64,000 nt of DNA from Paludibacteraceae bacterium (GTDB taxonomy: Bacteria > Bacteroidota > Bacteroidia > Bacteroidales > Paludibacteraceae): assembly GCA_905234685.1 (NCBI GenBank), contig CAJOIR010000006.1, forward strand, positions 1 to 64,000. The letters run 5' to 3'. Position numbers and translations under genes: made by a program. A model generated the notes under the pieces. The model saw nothing but the letters and a program-made list of their open reading frames with translations, had not been told where the DNA came from and did no database searches. Shown piece after piece: positions 51,571 to 59,135 of the stretch; position 1 is the first letter of the stretch, and each line of letters begins with the position of its first letter.

Positions 51571-52134
51571 CTATTTTTGAAAGTCGGATAGCAGACTGCT
51601 TATTCTGTGCACCGGCAGACCCATCACGTTGAAGTATGAGCCTCTTATGCTCGTGCAAGCTCTCAGACCTATCCACTCTTGAATGCCGTATGCTCCTGCC
51701 TTGTCTAAAGGACGGTAGTGGCTTACGTAGTACTCTGTCTCATCTTCTTTCAACTCACGGAAGGTGACATCGGTGCAGTCGGTAAACGACACCTGTTTCG
51801 AGCATGTGGTCATGCATACGCCTGTATATACCTGATGTGTCTTGCCTGACAACCTTCTAAGCATCTCACCTGCCTCTGCCTCGTCCTTGGGTTTGCCGAG
51901 CACCTCACCGTCAAGCCATACTATTGTGTCAGCAGTTATCAGTAATTCGTCTGCTTGCAGTTGCGGCATGTAAGCCGCCGCCTTCTCTTTTGCTATGTAT
52001 AATGGAATTTCTTCTGCCCTCAGTGAAGCGGGATAACTCTCATCGCAGTCTGTACTTACTACGGTGAATTCTATATCCAATTGCCTTAGCAACTCTTGTC
52101 TGCGGGGTGACTTGCTGCCTAATAGTATCTTCAT
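51571..52134 (-). CDS. maf: Maf nucleotide pyrophosphatase
   Basis: A 187-residue Maf/HAM1-fold nucleotide pyrophosphatase that removes non-canonical nucleotides and links to septum control. Motifs: ILLGSKSPRRQELL at the N-terminus, TADTIVWLDGEVLGKPKD (the metal/substrate loop), TGVCM, KAGAYGIQEW and the end GLPVHRISSLL. The ATG at 52134 is correct since upstream in-frame sequence lies in the UbiA gene; the overlap is an ATGA. The protein has normal length. Confidence 0.94.
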   Translation of the reverse strand: MKILLGSKSPRRQELLRQLDIEFTVVSTDCDESYPASLRAEEIPLYIAKEKAAAYMPQLQADELLITADTIVWLDGEVLGKPKDEAEAGEMLRRLSGKTHQVYTGVCMTTCSKQVSFTDCTDVTFRELKEDETEYYVSHYRPLDKAGAYGIQEWIGLRACTSIRGSYFNVMGLPVHRISSLLSDFQK

Positions 52135-53081
52135 AGCAGTACTCGTATTACTATGCTGAACAGCACTCCGGTCAGCATGATGAACTTCATCAGACCTTGG
52201 GCGAACCTGTAGTCTGTCGATATCTTCGCTGACCACAGCAGATACAGTTCGCAGGCAAAAGGTACAAGCATGCCGAACACAAGGTAGCGCACCGTCATGC
52301 TGTGCCAGTGGTGCTCAAATGGCAGTACTGCAAACACTGTGTAACTAAGGCACCCTGCAGTAAGCAGTATCAGCACGGTCAGTATCACTTTAGTCCATGT
52401 CTCCCCAAGCAGTATAGGCATAGTGTGGCACTCCAGTTCGCGGTCGCCGGTCTGGTCTTGCAGGTCTTTTGTCACTTCTCGGATGAAGTTGCAGAGAAAG
52501 GCAAACAGTGCAAAGCCGCCTGTCCATAGGTATATCTCTCTTATGATGTCTGTGTATTGCATCAACTCGCCATATTGATGCCGCATGTAGGCTGCATTCG
52601 CCATAGCCACTGTCAGCGGCACAAGAGCGGTCATCAGACTTACAATCAGGTTCCCTGTGATGAACTGCCTCTTGTAACTTGACGAGTAGAACCACAGCAG
52701 ACCGGGTACGAAGATGAATACCAGTAGCAGCGACCAACTCCTTGTGAGCCACGACACTGCAAGACCTGCTGCCACTCCTATACCTGTCATTATCTGGTGC
52801 ACAAGCATCGCCTGCTGTTTGCTTAACTCACGTGTCACTATTAGGCTTTCCGGGCGGTTGATGGTGTCTATCTTCACATCGAAGTAGTCGTTTATCGCAT
52901 AACCGCCGGCGGCTGTCATAACTACTGCCAGCATCAGCAAATACAGTATCCACCATGGTAGTTGCTCGCCGTAGAGAGCTTTGTCAAGTAGCGGCACTGC
53001 AACCATCTTCTCCATCAGCCACACCACCAACGCACAAAACAGCAGATTCTGCCATCGTATCAAACGGAATATATGCTTCAT
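52131..53081 (-). CDS. UbiA family prenyltransferase
   Basis: A 316-residue polytopic membrane enzyme that attaches prenyl chains to an acceptor. First Asp-rich motif NDYFDVKIDTINRPESLIVTR and second DLQDQTGDRE; ~8-9 hydrophobic segments. It resembles the branch annotated geranylgeranylglycerol-phosphate synthases in Bacteroidota, but menaquinone or heme O type acceptors are not excluded. It starts at MKHIFRLIR (ATG at 53081); a longer start at TTG is less likely. It ends in an ATGA overlap with maf, so the two are translated together. A prenyl diphosphate synthase is at 26356. Confidence 0.88.
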   Translation of the reverse strand: MKHIFRLIRWQNLLFCALVVWLMEKMVAVPLLDKALYGEQLPWWILYLLMLAVVMTAAGGYAINDYFDVKIDTINRPESLIVTRELSKQQAMLVHQIMTGIGVAAGLAVSWLTRSWSLLLVFIFVPGLLWFYSSSYKRQFITGNLIVSLMTALVPLTVAMANAAYMRHQYGELMQYTDIIREIYLWTGGFALFAFLCNFIREVTKDLQDQTGDRELECHTMPILLGETWTKVILTVLILLTAGCLSYTVFAVLPFEHHWHSMTVRYLVFGMLVPFACELYLLWSAKISTDYRFAQGLMKFIMLTGVLFSIVIRVLL

Positions 53082-53082
53082 A

Positions 53083-53118
53083 TTAAATATCAACTGTAAA
53101 CTGTCAACTGTTAACTTT
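53083..53118. repeat. TCAACTGTAAACTGTCAACTGT repeat between GH13 gene and ubiA
   Basis: ATCAACTGTAAACTGTCAACTG lies just 5' of the ubiA ATG and into the 3' end of the GH13 gene (whose last codons read KVNS). It is a member of the dispersed motif also seen at 9061, 27318, 31787, 41026. Confidence 0.6.
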
Positions 53119-54810
53119 CAGTATCATTCCTTTCCACGCACCTACGTTCAACTCTATCGCCTTGTCTGTGCAAAGCGGTATGTTGCTGTATTCTTTGCCC
53201 GTAAGAAGGTCTTTCATGCTCACAGATGCCTTCTCCTCAAGTTCAAGATAGGCAAATGCTGCCGGAGGTATCACTATCTTTATCTTCTCTTCACGTGCAT
53301 CGAAGTTTACCGCTATCAGAAGCGTCTCGTCTTTGTATTTGCGCATGAATACATAATGTTTCTTGCGGTTGAATTCCGCGTCCTGAACATACATGAGGTC
53401 GAACATGAGGCCTTCTCTCAATGCCGCCTCGCTCTGGGTGAGGTTCAGCAGGCGTTTGTACCAACTCCTCAGTTCTTTCTGTTCATTACTTAGGTGGCGT
53501 CCGTCAAACTTGCCCTTGTTAGCCCAGGCTTGCAGACTGCTTACCCCCCAATAGTCAAAGATGGTTGTTCTGCCGTCTATTCCCGAATAGCCCTCTTTAT
53601 CCATACCCCTCTCTCCGAGTTCCTGACCGGCATAAATAAGAATCGGGTTGTTGCCGAGGCAGGCGGCTACTGTCATCGCTGGTTCGGCACTCGCGCCTCT
53701 GCCGCAGAAGAAGCCGCTTGCTATGCGCTGCTCGTCATGATTCTCAAGGAAATATAGCATCCTTGAACGTATATCCTCCACAGCCTGCCACTGACTTGTA
53801 ATGCCTTGGGCCTCCCAATCTTTGGAGGTCACACCCCTCAGGTAGTCATACATGCCCACCTTGTCATACAGGTAGTCGAAACCGCCTTCATAAAGGTAAC
53901 TCCTGTATAGCGAAGGGTCATATATCTCGGCTATAAACTCCGCATTCGGATACTGCTTGCGCACTTCTTTCGTCACCCACCCCCAGAATTCTACAGGCAC
54001 CATGTGAGCCATGTCACAGCGGAAAGCGTCAACTCCTTTTTTGCACCAGAATAGCAGTATGTCGCGCATCTTCAGCCATGTGTCTGGCATAGGGTCAAAC
54101 TGCTTCTCCATGCCACCGTGGTAATACACACCGTAGTTCAGTTTCACTGTCTCATACCAGTCGTCTTTCGTTGGAGACGCATTGAAACAGTCGTTGCCTG
54201 TCGCCTTTGCAGGATATTCCTCGTATGTCAGCGCCTGTCTCCTGGAATCATCAAGTGGCACATCTGACTTTATATTTGGAACATTGAATCTCTGCCCGGG
54301 TATGTAATAGAAGTTGTTCTTGGGGGAGAAAGCCCAGGTCGGATTGTCGTCCTCGCCGAAGTCTTTCACCCCTGCGGGTTTCTGGTCGCTCTTGTATTGT
54401 CTTGCCACATGGTTGGGCACGAAGTCAAGCACCACACCCATACCTGCTTTGTGGGTACGCTCTACAAGCGCCTCAAACTCCTGCATACGGTTTGGTATGT
54501 CTTCGGCAAGGTCAGGGTCAATGTCATAATAGTCTTTTATCGCGTATGGCGAACCTGCCTTGCCTTTCACTATCAGTGGGTTGTCAGCCGGTATGCCCAT
54601 TGCAGAGCGGTCTGTCTGGGTGGCATGTTCTATCACGCCTGTGTACCATACGTGTGTGGCACCTAGGCTCTTTATCTCCTGAAGCGCCTTCTCTGTTATC
54701 TGGTTTAGCTTGCCGCAACCGTTCTCTTCTATGCTGCCGTTGGGCTTGCGGGTCTCACAGTAGTTTGTGAATGTACGTGGAAAAAGTTGATAGATAATAT
54801 GTTTTGACAT
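53104..54810 (-). CDS. cytoplasmic alpha-amylase family (GH13) glycosidase
   Basis: A 568-residue GH13 enzyme without signal peptide, so it likely acts on cytoplasmic malto-oligosaccharides alongside MalQ. The four conserved regions are visible: MGVVLDFVPNHVA (region I), FRCDMAHMVP (nucleophile Asp), EFIAEIYDPS (acid/base Glu) and FLENHDEQR (transition-state Asp). C-terminal beta domain: YVFMRKYKDETLLIAVNFDAREEK. Exact specificity (amylase, neopullulanase, oligo-1,6) cannot be settled. It starts at MSKHIIYQLF, with a promoter ~60 bp upstream. Confidence 0.9.
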   Translation of the reverse strand: MSKHIIYQLFPRTFTNYCETRKPNGSIEENGCGKLNQITEKALQEIKSLGATHVWYTGVIEHATQTDRSAMGIPADNPLIVKGKAGSPYAIKDYYDIDPDLAEDIPNRMQEFEALVERTHKAGMGVVLDFVPNHVARQYKSDQKPAGVKDFGEDDNPTWAFSPKNNFYYIPGQRFNVPNIKSDVPLDDSRRQALTYEEYPAKATGNDCFNASPTKDDWYETVKLNYGVYYHGGMEKQFDPMPDTWLKMRDILLFWCKKGVDAFRCDMAHMVPVEFWGWVTKEVRKQYPNAEFIAEIYDPSLYRSYLYEGGFDYLYDKVGMYDYLRGVTSKDWEAQGITSQWQAVEDIRSRMLYFLENHDEQRIASGFFCGRGASAEPAMTVAACLGNNPILIYAGQELGERGMDKEGYSGIDGRTTIFDYWGVSSLQAWANKGKFDGRHLSNEQKELRSWYKRLLNLTQSEAALREGLMFDLMYVQDAEFNRKKHYVFMRKYKDETLLIAVNFDAREEKIKIVIPPAAFAYLELEEKASVSMKDLLTGKEYSNIPLCTDKAIELNVGAWKGMILKVNS

Positions 54811-54870
54811 GATATCCGATTCTGTTGCTATCGTTATTGGAGGTCTCTTCGACCTGCCTTGTTCACTTTG

Positions 54871-54903
54871 CAAAGGTAACACTTCTTTTTCATATATTCA
54901 AAA
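54871..54903 (-). promoter_or_regulatory. promoter of the GH13 gene
   Basis: On the minus strand TTTTG (complement of 54899-54903) and TACCTTTG (complement of 54871-54878), gap 20 bp, followed by CAAAGTG. Confidence 0.75.
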
Positions 54904-54964
54904 ATTCTCTTCGCAATCTTTCATTATTTTCCACATTACTCCTAACCTGAAAGACTATAGCAGC

Positions 54965-54986
54965 AACGGAACATGAACGGAACATC
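54965..54986. repeat. two 11-bp tandem units (AACGGAACATS)
   Basis: AACGGAACATG (54965-54975) is followed directly by AACGGAACATC (54976-54986), in the spacer upstream of pepO. Same period as the ladder that follows at 54990. Confidence 0.8.
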
Positions 54987-54989
54987 AGG

Positions 54990-55044
54990 TTACCTTCACG
55001 CTACCCTTGTACTACCTTTGCACTACCCTTGGACTGTATTTGTG
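54990..55044 (+). repeat. 11-bp ladder of TACCYTTG-like -7 motifs upstream of pepO
   Basis: Five consecutive 11-mers: TTACCTTCACG, CTACCCTTGTA, CTACCTTTGCA, CTACCCTTGGA, CTGTATTTGTG. The third is a perfect TACCTTTGCA promoter box at 55013-55020; the others differ by one to a few bases. The last carries the TTTG used as -33 for the downstream promoter. Confidence 0.75.
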
Positions 55045-55070
55045 AAATCCAAACTTTTGCAATACCTTTG
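55039..55070 (+). promoter_or_regulatory. pepO promoter
   Basis: TTTG at 55039-55042 and TACCTTTG at 55063-55070, gap 20 bp, ~60 nt before the pepO ATG. The TACCTTTG at 55013-55020 could be a second, weaker start. Confidence 0.7.
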
Positions 55071-55129
55071 CATGCGTTAACATTCGTCATCTCATTACCG
55101 GATTTTCATTATAAATAATTAATAACATC

Positions 55130-57130
55130 ATGAAACAATCTTTTATTATTGCACTGACAATTATGACATTAGCAGCATGCACCAAACAACAGACAACAGG
55201 TATTGATTTACAGAATCTCGACACCACCGTTGTCGCTCAAAATGACTTCTACCAGTACGCATGTGGCGGTTGGATGAAGCTCAATCCTCTCACCGCCGAG
55301 TATGCACGATTCGGCTCATTCGACAAGTTGGCGGAAAACAACCGTGAGCAACTCAACGGTCTTATCCGGGAAATAGCCGAGCGTCAGCAAAAGCACGGAA
55401 CAGTTGAACAGAAGATAGCCGACATCTACAATCTTGCCATGGATACTGCACGCCGCGACCGTGAGGGCATCACCACTCTGCAGCATACTCTCGACGATAT
55501 CGCTGCCATCAGCGACCGTAGCGAACTCAGTCGTCTTCTCGGAGAAAGCATGACTTATGGCATCTGGGCTATGTACGTTGACGCTGACGAAATGAATAGT
55601 TCGATGAACATTCTCAAGACCTGTCAGGCAGGCTTCACACTGGGTGAGAAAGAGTATTATTTCGATACCGACGAGAACACCGCCAAGATTCGCGATGCTT
55701 ATCTTAAGCATGTAGAACGCATGTTCACACTTTTCGGCTATAACAACGCTGATGCACTTGCGCAGACTGTACTCCGTCTCGAGACACGCCTCGCTGGAGC
55801 TGCAAAGAACAATGTCGAACTCCGTGACCCGATGGCTAACTACAACAAGATGTCTGTCGAGGAACTCAAGCAGTTGGTGCCAGAGATAGATTGGGACACC
55901 TTCCTTGGGGCAATGGATATCCACACCGACTCCCTCTCTGTTGGTCAGATCGACCACCTGAAAGAATGTGGCAAGATGCTTGCTGATGAGCCTCTTGAAG
56001 ACCTTAAGACACTCTTTCTCTGGCAGACTATCGATGGTGCTGCATCCTCACTCTCTACCGAACTCTACATGGCTAACTTCGACTTCTTCGGCAAGGTGCT
56101 CTCTGGCAAGGAAGAACCTTCGCCTCTCTGGAAGCGTGCTGTAGGCGTTGTTAACGGCACTCTCGGCGAAGCAGTAGGGCAGATGTATGTGAAGAAGTAT
56201 TTCCCGCCTGAGGCAAAAGAGCGTATGGTTCGCCTTGTTAAGAACTTGCAGATTGCTCTCGGTGAGCGAATCGACATGCAGGAGTGGATGTCTGACGAGA
56301 CAAAGGCTAAGGCACACGAGAAACTCGATGCTTTCTATGTTAAGGTGGGTTACCCTGACAAATGGCGTGACTATACTGACCTTGACATTGACCCTGCACT
56401 TTCTTATTACGACAACCTCCAACGCGCTGCCAAATTCGAGCAGAAGTATTCTCTTTCTTTCATTGATAAGCCGGTTGACCGTAATAAATGGTATATGACA
56501 CCGCAGACGGTTAATGCCTATTACAATCCTTCAACCAACGAGATTTGTTTCCCCGCTGGTATTCTCCAATATCCTTTCTTCGACATGCAGGCTGACGATG
56601 CTTTCAACTATGGTGCCATAGGCGTGGTTATCGGACACGAGATGACTCACGGATTCGATGACCAAGGTAGTCAGTTCGACAAGGATGGTAACCTTAATAA
56701 CTGGTGGACTAAAGAGGATAAGGAGAAATTCGAGGCGCGTACCAAAGTGATGGAGAACTACTTCAACACCATAGAGGTCGCACCCGGAGTGTTTGCCAAT
56801 GGTGCTTTCACTCTTGGAGAGAACATAGCAGACCATGGTGGACTCAATATCTCCTTCCAGGCATTCAGGAATGCTACTAAAGACGCTCCTCTGCAGACAC
56901 GTGACGGTTTCACACCTGAGCAGCGTTTCTTCCTGGCTTACGCAAATGTTTGGGCAGCGAACATACGCCCCGAGGAGATACTGCAACGCACCAAATCCGA
57001 CCCTCACTCTCTTGGTCGCTGGCGTGTCAACGGCGCATTGCCTCATATAGACATGTGGTACGAAGCATGGAATGTAACAGAAGACTCTCCTCTCTTCGTA
57101 GCACCCGCCGACAGAGTCCGCATCTGGTAA
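55130..57130 (+). CDS. pepO: M13 family zinc metallopeptidase lipoprotein (PepO-like)
   Basis: A 666-residue neprilysin-type endopeptidase anchored as a lipoprotein (lipobox TLAAC). The zinc-binding HEMTHGFDDQG holds HExxH, the third ligand is Glu in GENIADHGGLNISFQ, and substrate-binding NAYYNPSTNEICFPAGILQ and DPHSLGRWRVNGALPH with the terminal FVAPADRVRIW are all present. It likely degrades small peptides in the periplasm. It is preceded by the phased promoter array. The membrane protein gene follows after 50 bp of a CCCCTCACC-type repetitive stretch. Confidence 0.95.
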   Translation: MKQSFIIALTIMTLAACTKQQTTGIDLQNLDTTVVAQNDFYQYACGGWMKLNPLTAEYARFGSFDKLAENNREQLNGLIREIAERQQKHGTVEQKIADIYNLAMDTARRDREGITTLQHTLDDIAAISDRSELSRLLGESMTYGIWAMYVDADEMNSSMNILKTCQAGFTLGEKEYYFDTDENTAKIRDAYLKHVERMFTLFGYNNADALAQTVLRLETRLAGAAKNNVELRDPMANYNKMSVEELKQLVPEIDWDTFLGAMDIHTDSLSVGQIDHLKECGKMLADEPLEDLKTLFLWQTIDGAASSLSTELYMANFDFFGKVLSGKEEPSPLWKRAVGVVNGTLGEAVGQMYVKKYFPPEAKERMVRLVKNLQIALGERIDMQEWMSDETKAKAHEKLDAFYVKVGYPDKWRDYTDLDIDPALSYYDNLQRAAKFEQKYSLSFIDKPVDRNKWYMTPQTVNAYYNPSTNEICFPAGILQYPFFDMQADDAFNYGAIGVVIGHEMTHGFDDQGSQFDKDGNLNNWWTKEDKEKFEARTKVMENYFNTIEVAPGVFANGAFTLGENIADHGGLNISFQAFRNATKDAPLQTRDGFTPEQRFFLAYANVWAANIRPEEILQRTKSDPHSLGRWRVNGALPHIDMWYEAWNVTEDSPLFVAPADRVRIW

Positions 57131-57180
57131 TCCCCTCACCCCTCACCCCATAACCTTTAACCCCTCACCACTAACCCTTC
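57131..57180. repeat. short CCCCTCACC/AACCCCTCACC repeat spacer
   Basis: CCCCTCACCCCTCACCCC and AACCCCTCACCACTAACCC form a GC-rich degenerate direct repeat between pepO and the next ATG. Resembles other decayed repeats in the window. Confidence 0.5.
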
Positions 57181-58107
57181 ATGAAGTACTGGCTTCGACA
57201 TCTGACAGAGTTTGGTTGGCTTGTTGGCGCATTCCTCTCTCTTTGCTGTCTCCTTTTGTGGGTGCCTGACTTCATGGGCGCAGAGGCTTCTGTATGGAAT
57301 ACGGTATTTACTATGGTACTTGCCATAGTGAATGCCGTGTTTCTTATGTATCTCTTCTTTCAGATAGGTGTGACCAGCACCCGTCGTTCAATGCCTTTGT
57401 TCTGTTATCTGCTGTTCATAGGCAGTATAAGTGTTCTCCATACTTGTTGGAGCAGTCAGCTTACTCTGCTCGGCATACAGGTGGTGCTTCTTTTGCTGGC
57501 TGGTTGCTATCGGTCTGAGAATGCTGTTCAGGAGAGTTTCATAGGCACTGTCATCATTCTTGCATGCTCCATGATGCAGCCGGATATGCTCTTTCTTCTG
57601 CCTGTCTTCTGGATAGGTTTGGCTGTGCAGCGCGCCTTCAATCTGCGCGTGTTGCTTGCTTCTGTTATTGCATGCGTAGTGTTTGCTTTGTATGTATGGT
57701 TGTCTCAGAAGTTCTTTGGTGGCTGGTTCGAAGGGTTCCGTGTTGTGACGGTTAAAGAGTGCTTCGCACGCACGTGGTGGGGCACTAACCCTTTGTGGCA
57801 GATATTGTATACAGAGGTAACGGGAGTAGTGTTTGCCGTATTGTCTGCGCTTGCTCTGTCTCGGGAGAGTAGTCGGGCAGGCTCAATGGTGATACAGTTA
57901 CTGATGATACTGCTGGTAAGCGGCGTGTTGCTTCTCTTCCCCCCAGTCATGTTCAGTTCGCTGCTTTCTGTTGCCGTCTATGCTGCCTCAGCATTAACTG
58001 CTTATTACTTTTGTACGCATACAACAATGGCGTCAGGCATAATCTTCATAGTCTGTCTTCTCCTCTCTGCAGCACTTAGCGTCTGCGGAATGTTTCTCAG
58101 TATGTAA
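57181..58107 (+). CDS. polytopic inner-membrane protein of unknown function
   Basis: A 308-residue integral membrane protein with about eight to nine hydrophobic segments (for example residues ~15-32, 42-62, 78-95, 118-140). Loops are short, with VQRAFNLRV and SRESSRAGS at cytoplasmic positions by the positive-inside rule. Such proteins of this length are often annotated as DUF6427-like or transporter-like in Bacteroidota; I do not assert one. It follows pepO by 50 bp and may share its transcript. Confidence 0.68.
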   Translation: MKYWLRHLTEFGWLVGAFLSLCCLLLWVPDFMGAEASVWNTVFTMVLAIVNAVFLMYLFFQIGVTSTRRSMPLFCYLLFIGSISVLHTCWSSQLTLLGIQVVLLLLAGCYRSENAVQESFIGTVIILACSMMQPDMLFLLPVFWIGLAVQRAFNLRVLLASVIACVVFALYVWLSQKFFGGWFEGFRVVTVKECFARTWWGTNPLWQILYTEVTGVVFAVLSALALSRESSRAGSMVIQLLMILLVSGVLLLFPPVMFSSLLSVAVYAASALTAYYFCTHTTMASGIIFIVCLLLSAALSVCGMFLSM

Positions 58108-58162
58108 TTCACTTATAGAGTGTCATGCCGGAGAAAGAAAAATGCTATAAATTCAAGAATTA

Positions 58163-58194
58163 TTTGCGAGATTAAAAAAGTTGGTGTACCTTTG
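58163..58194 (+). promoter_or_regulatory. tRNA-Met promoter
   Basis: TTTG at 58163-58166 and TACCTTTG at 58187-58194, gap 20 bp. Followed by CAGCCGCTTTCG, which matches CACCCGCTTTCG after the tRNA-Asn promoter. Confidence 0.75.
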
Positions 58195-58259
58195 CAGCCG
58201 CTTTCGTCAAAAATGACAGTGTTATAGTAAAGGCAAAGTCACTCTAACGGAGGCATGAT

Positions 58260-58333
58260 GGCGAGGTAGCTCAGCTGGTTAGAGCGCATGATTCATAATC
58301 ATGAGGTCCCCGGTTCAATCCCGGGCCTCGCTA
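58260..58333 (+). tRNA. tRNA-Met (CAT)
   Basis: A 74-nt cloverleaf. Acceptor GGCGAGG pairs with CCTCGCT (first pair G-T), D-arm GCTCAGCTGGTTAGAGC, anticodon loop ATTCATAA gives CAT, T-arm CCCGG-TTCAATC-CCGGG, discriminator A. Whether it is an elongator Met or an Ile2 tRNA with lysidine cannot be settled by eye, but the D-arm and stem are those of an elongator. CCA is not encoded. Confidence 0.95.
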
Positions 58334-58366
58334 CAAAATGGGAGAGACAAAGGGGAATAAAGTGAT

Positions 58367-58400
58367 GTAGATGATTAGTATAAGTAGATGATTAGTATAA
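58367..58400. repeat. exact 17-bp tandem repeat in the rpmH leader
   Basis: GTAGATGATTAGTATAA occurs twice in a row (58367-58383, 58384-58400), between tRNA-Met and rpmH. Confidence 0.9.
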
Positions 58401-58403
58401 CTT

Positions 58404-58419
58404 GTCTTCGGGAGAAGAC
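58404..58419 (+). promoter_or_regulatory. GNRA-capped hairpin upstream of rpmH
   Basis: GTCTTC (58404-58409) and GAAGAC (58414-58419) pair perfectly around a GGGA tetraloop, 18 nt before the rpmH ATG. Such a leader hairpin could serve in translational control by L34 or in transcript processing from the tRNA. Confidence 0.5.
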
Positions 58420-58437
58420 CCCTAAAACATAATAACG

Positions 58438-58596
58438 ATGAAAAGAACATTCCAACCCTCGCAGAGGAAAAGACGCAACAAACACGGATTCCGTGAGAGA
58501 ATGGCAACAGCCAACGGTCGCCGCGTACTCGCAGCACGTCGTGCAAAAGGTCGCAAAAAACTGACCGTAGCAGACGAAGGTCGTCACAAATATTGA
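58438..58596 (+). CDS. rpmH: 50S ribosomal protein L34
   Basis: A 52-residue basic ribosomal protein. It begins [18 protein letters not shown], then [23 protein letters not shown], the invariant L34 body, and ends GRHKY. Length is slightly above the common 44-46 because of a short C-terminal extension. It lies between tRNA-Met and rbfA, with no promoter visible between tRNA and gene, so the tRNA-Met promoter probably drives it. Confidence 0.97.
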   Translation: MKRTFQPSQRKRRNKHGFRERMATANGRRVLAARRAKGRKKLTVADEGRHKY

Positions 58597-58652
58597 TAAG
58601 TAACAGGGAGACTGCTTCACAAAAGTTTGTTACTTACTGAATGAGTACTTAT

Positions 58653-58692
58653 AAAGGGAAAAGAGACATGTCTACTTTCCCTTATTTTATTT
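58653..58692 (+). terminator. terminator after rpmH
   Basis: AAGGGAAA (58654-58661) pairs with TTTCCCTT (58676-58683), followed by ATTTTATTT. It lies between rpmH and rbfA and so may attenuate read-through to rbfA. Confidence 0.7.
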
Positions 58693-58698
58693 AAGGAG
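58693..58698 (+). promoter_or_regulatory. Shine-Dalgarno site for rbfA
   Basis: AAGGAG, 8 nt before the rbfA ATG at 58707. A clear SD site is unusual in this genome, where most genes lack one. Confidence 0.7.
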
Positions 58699-58706
58699 AA
58701 TAGAAT

Positions 58707-59042
58707 ATGCAGACAACAAGACAGCAGAAAATAGAACGTCTTATACAGAAGGACTTGAGTGACATATTCCTTGCTTACACTCGTCGGCTTCACGGTGTAT
58801 TGGTGTCGGTAAGCGAAGTTCGTATCTCGCCTGACTTGAGCATAGCGCATGTATATCTTAGCATTTTTCCTACTGAGCGTCAGCAGGAGACAATGACATT
58901 GATTGAGAGCGAACATGGTAAGATACGTGGTGAGATGGGAACATTGGAACGTCACCAGCTGCGCATTATTCCCGAAATCCATTTCCATTTGGACGAGACA
59001 ATGGATCGCATGGAGCGCATTGACGAGTTGCTGAAACAATAA
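58707..59042 (+). CDS. rbfA: 30S ribosome-binding factor RbfA
   Basis: A 111-residue assembly factor for the small ribosomal subunit. It has the KH-type fold signatures RQQKIERLIQKDLSDIFLAY near the start, VSVSEVRISPDLSIAHVYLSIFP in the middle and RMERIDELLK at the end. Length is normal. It is placed just after rpmH and its terminator and ends 30 bp before a strong bidirectional terminator shared with parC. Confidence 0.93.
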   Translation: MQTTRQQKIERLIQKDLSDIFLAYTRRLHGVLVSVSEVRISPDLSIAHVYLSIFPTERQQETMTLIESEHGKIRGEMGTLERHQLRIIPEIHFHLDETMDRMERIDELLKQ

Positions 59043-59071
59043 GTCACAGGGAGACGACTGACTTTGAGAAT

Positions 59072-59112
59072 AAAAAGCTCTGTATCTGCACATAACAGAT
59101 ACAGAGCTTTTT
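59072..59112. terminator. bidirectional terminator between rbfA and parC
   Basis: AAAAAGCTCTGTATCTG (59072-59088) and its exact complement CAGATACAGAGCTTTTT (59096-59112) form a 17-bp stem with a 7-base loop (CACATAA). T-tracts on both sides serve the convergent genes. Confidence 0.93.
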
Positions 59113-59135
59113 GTGTTTTTTGAAGAGTAGTGGAA

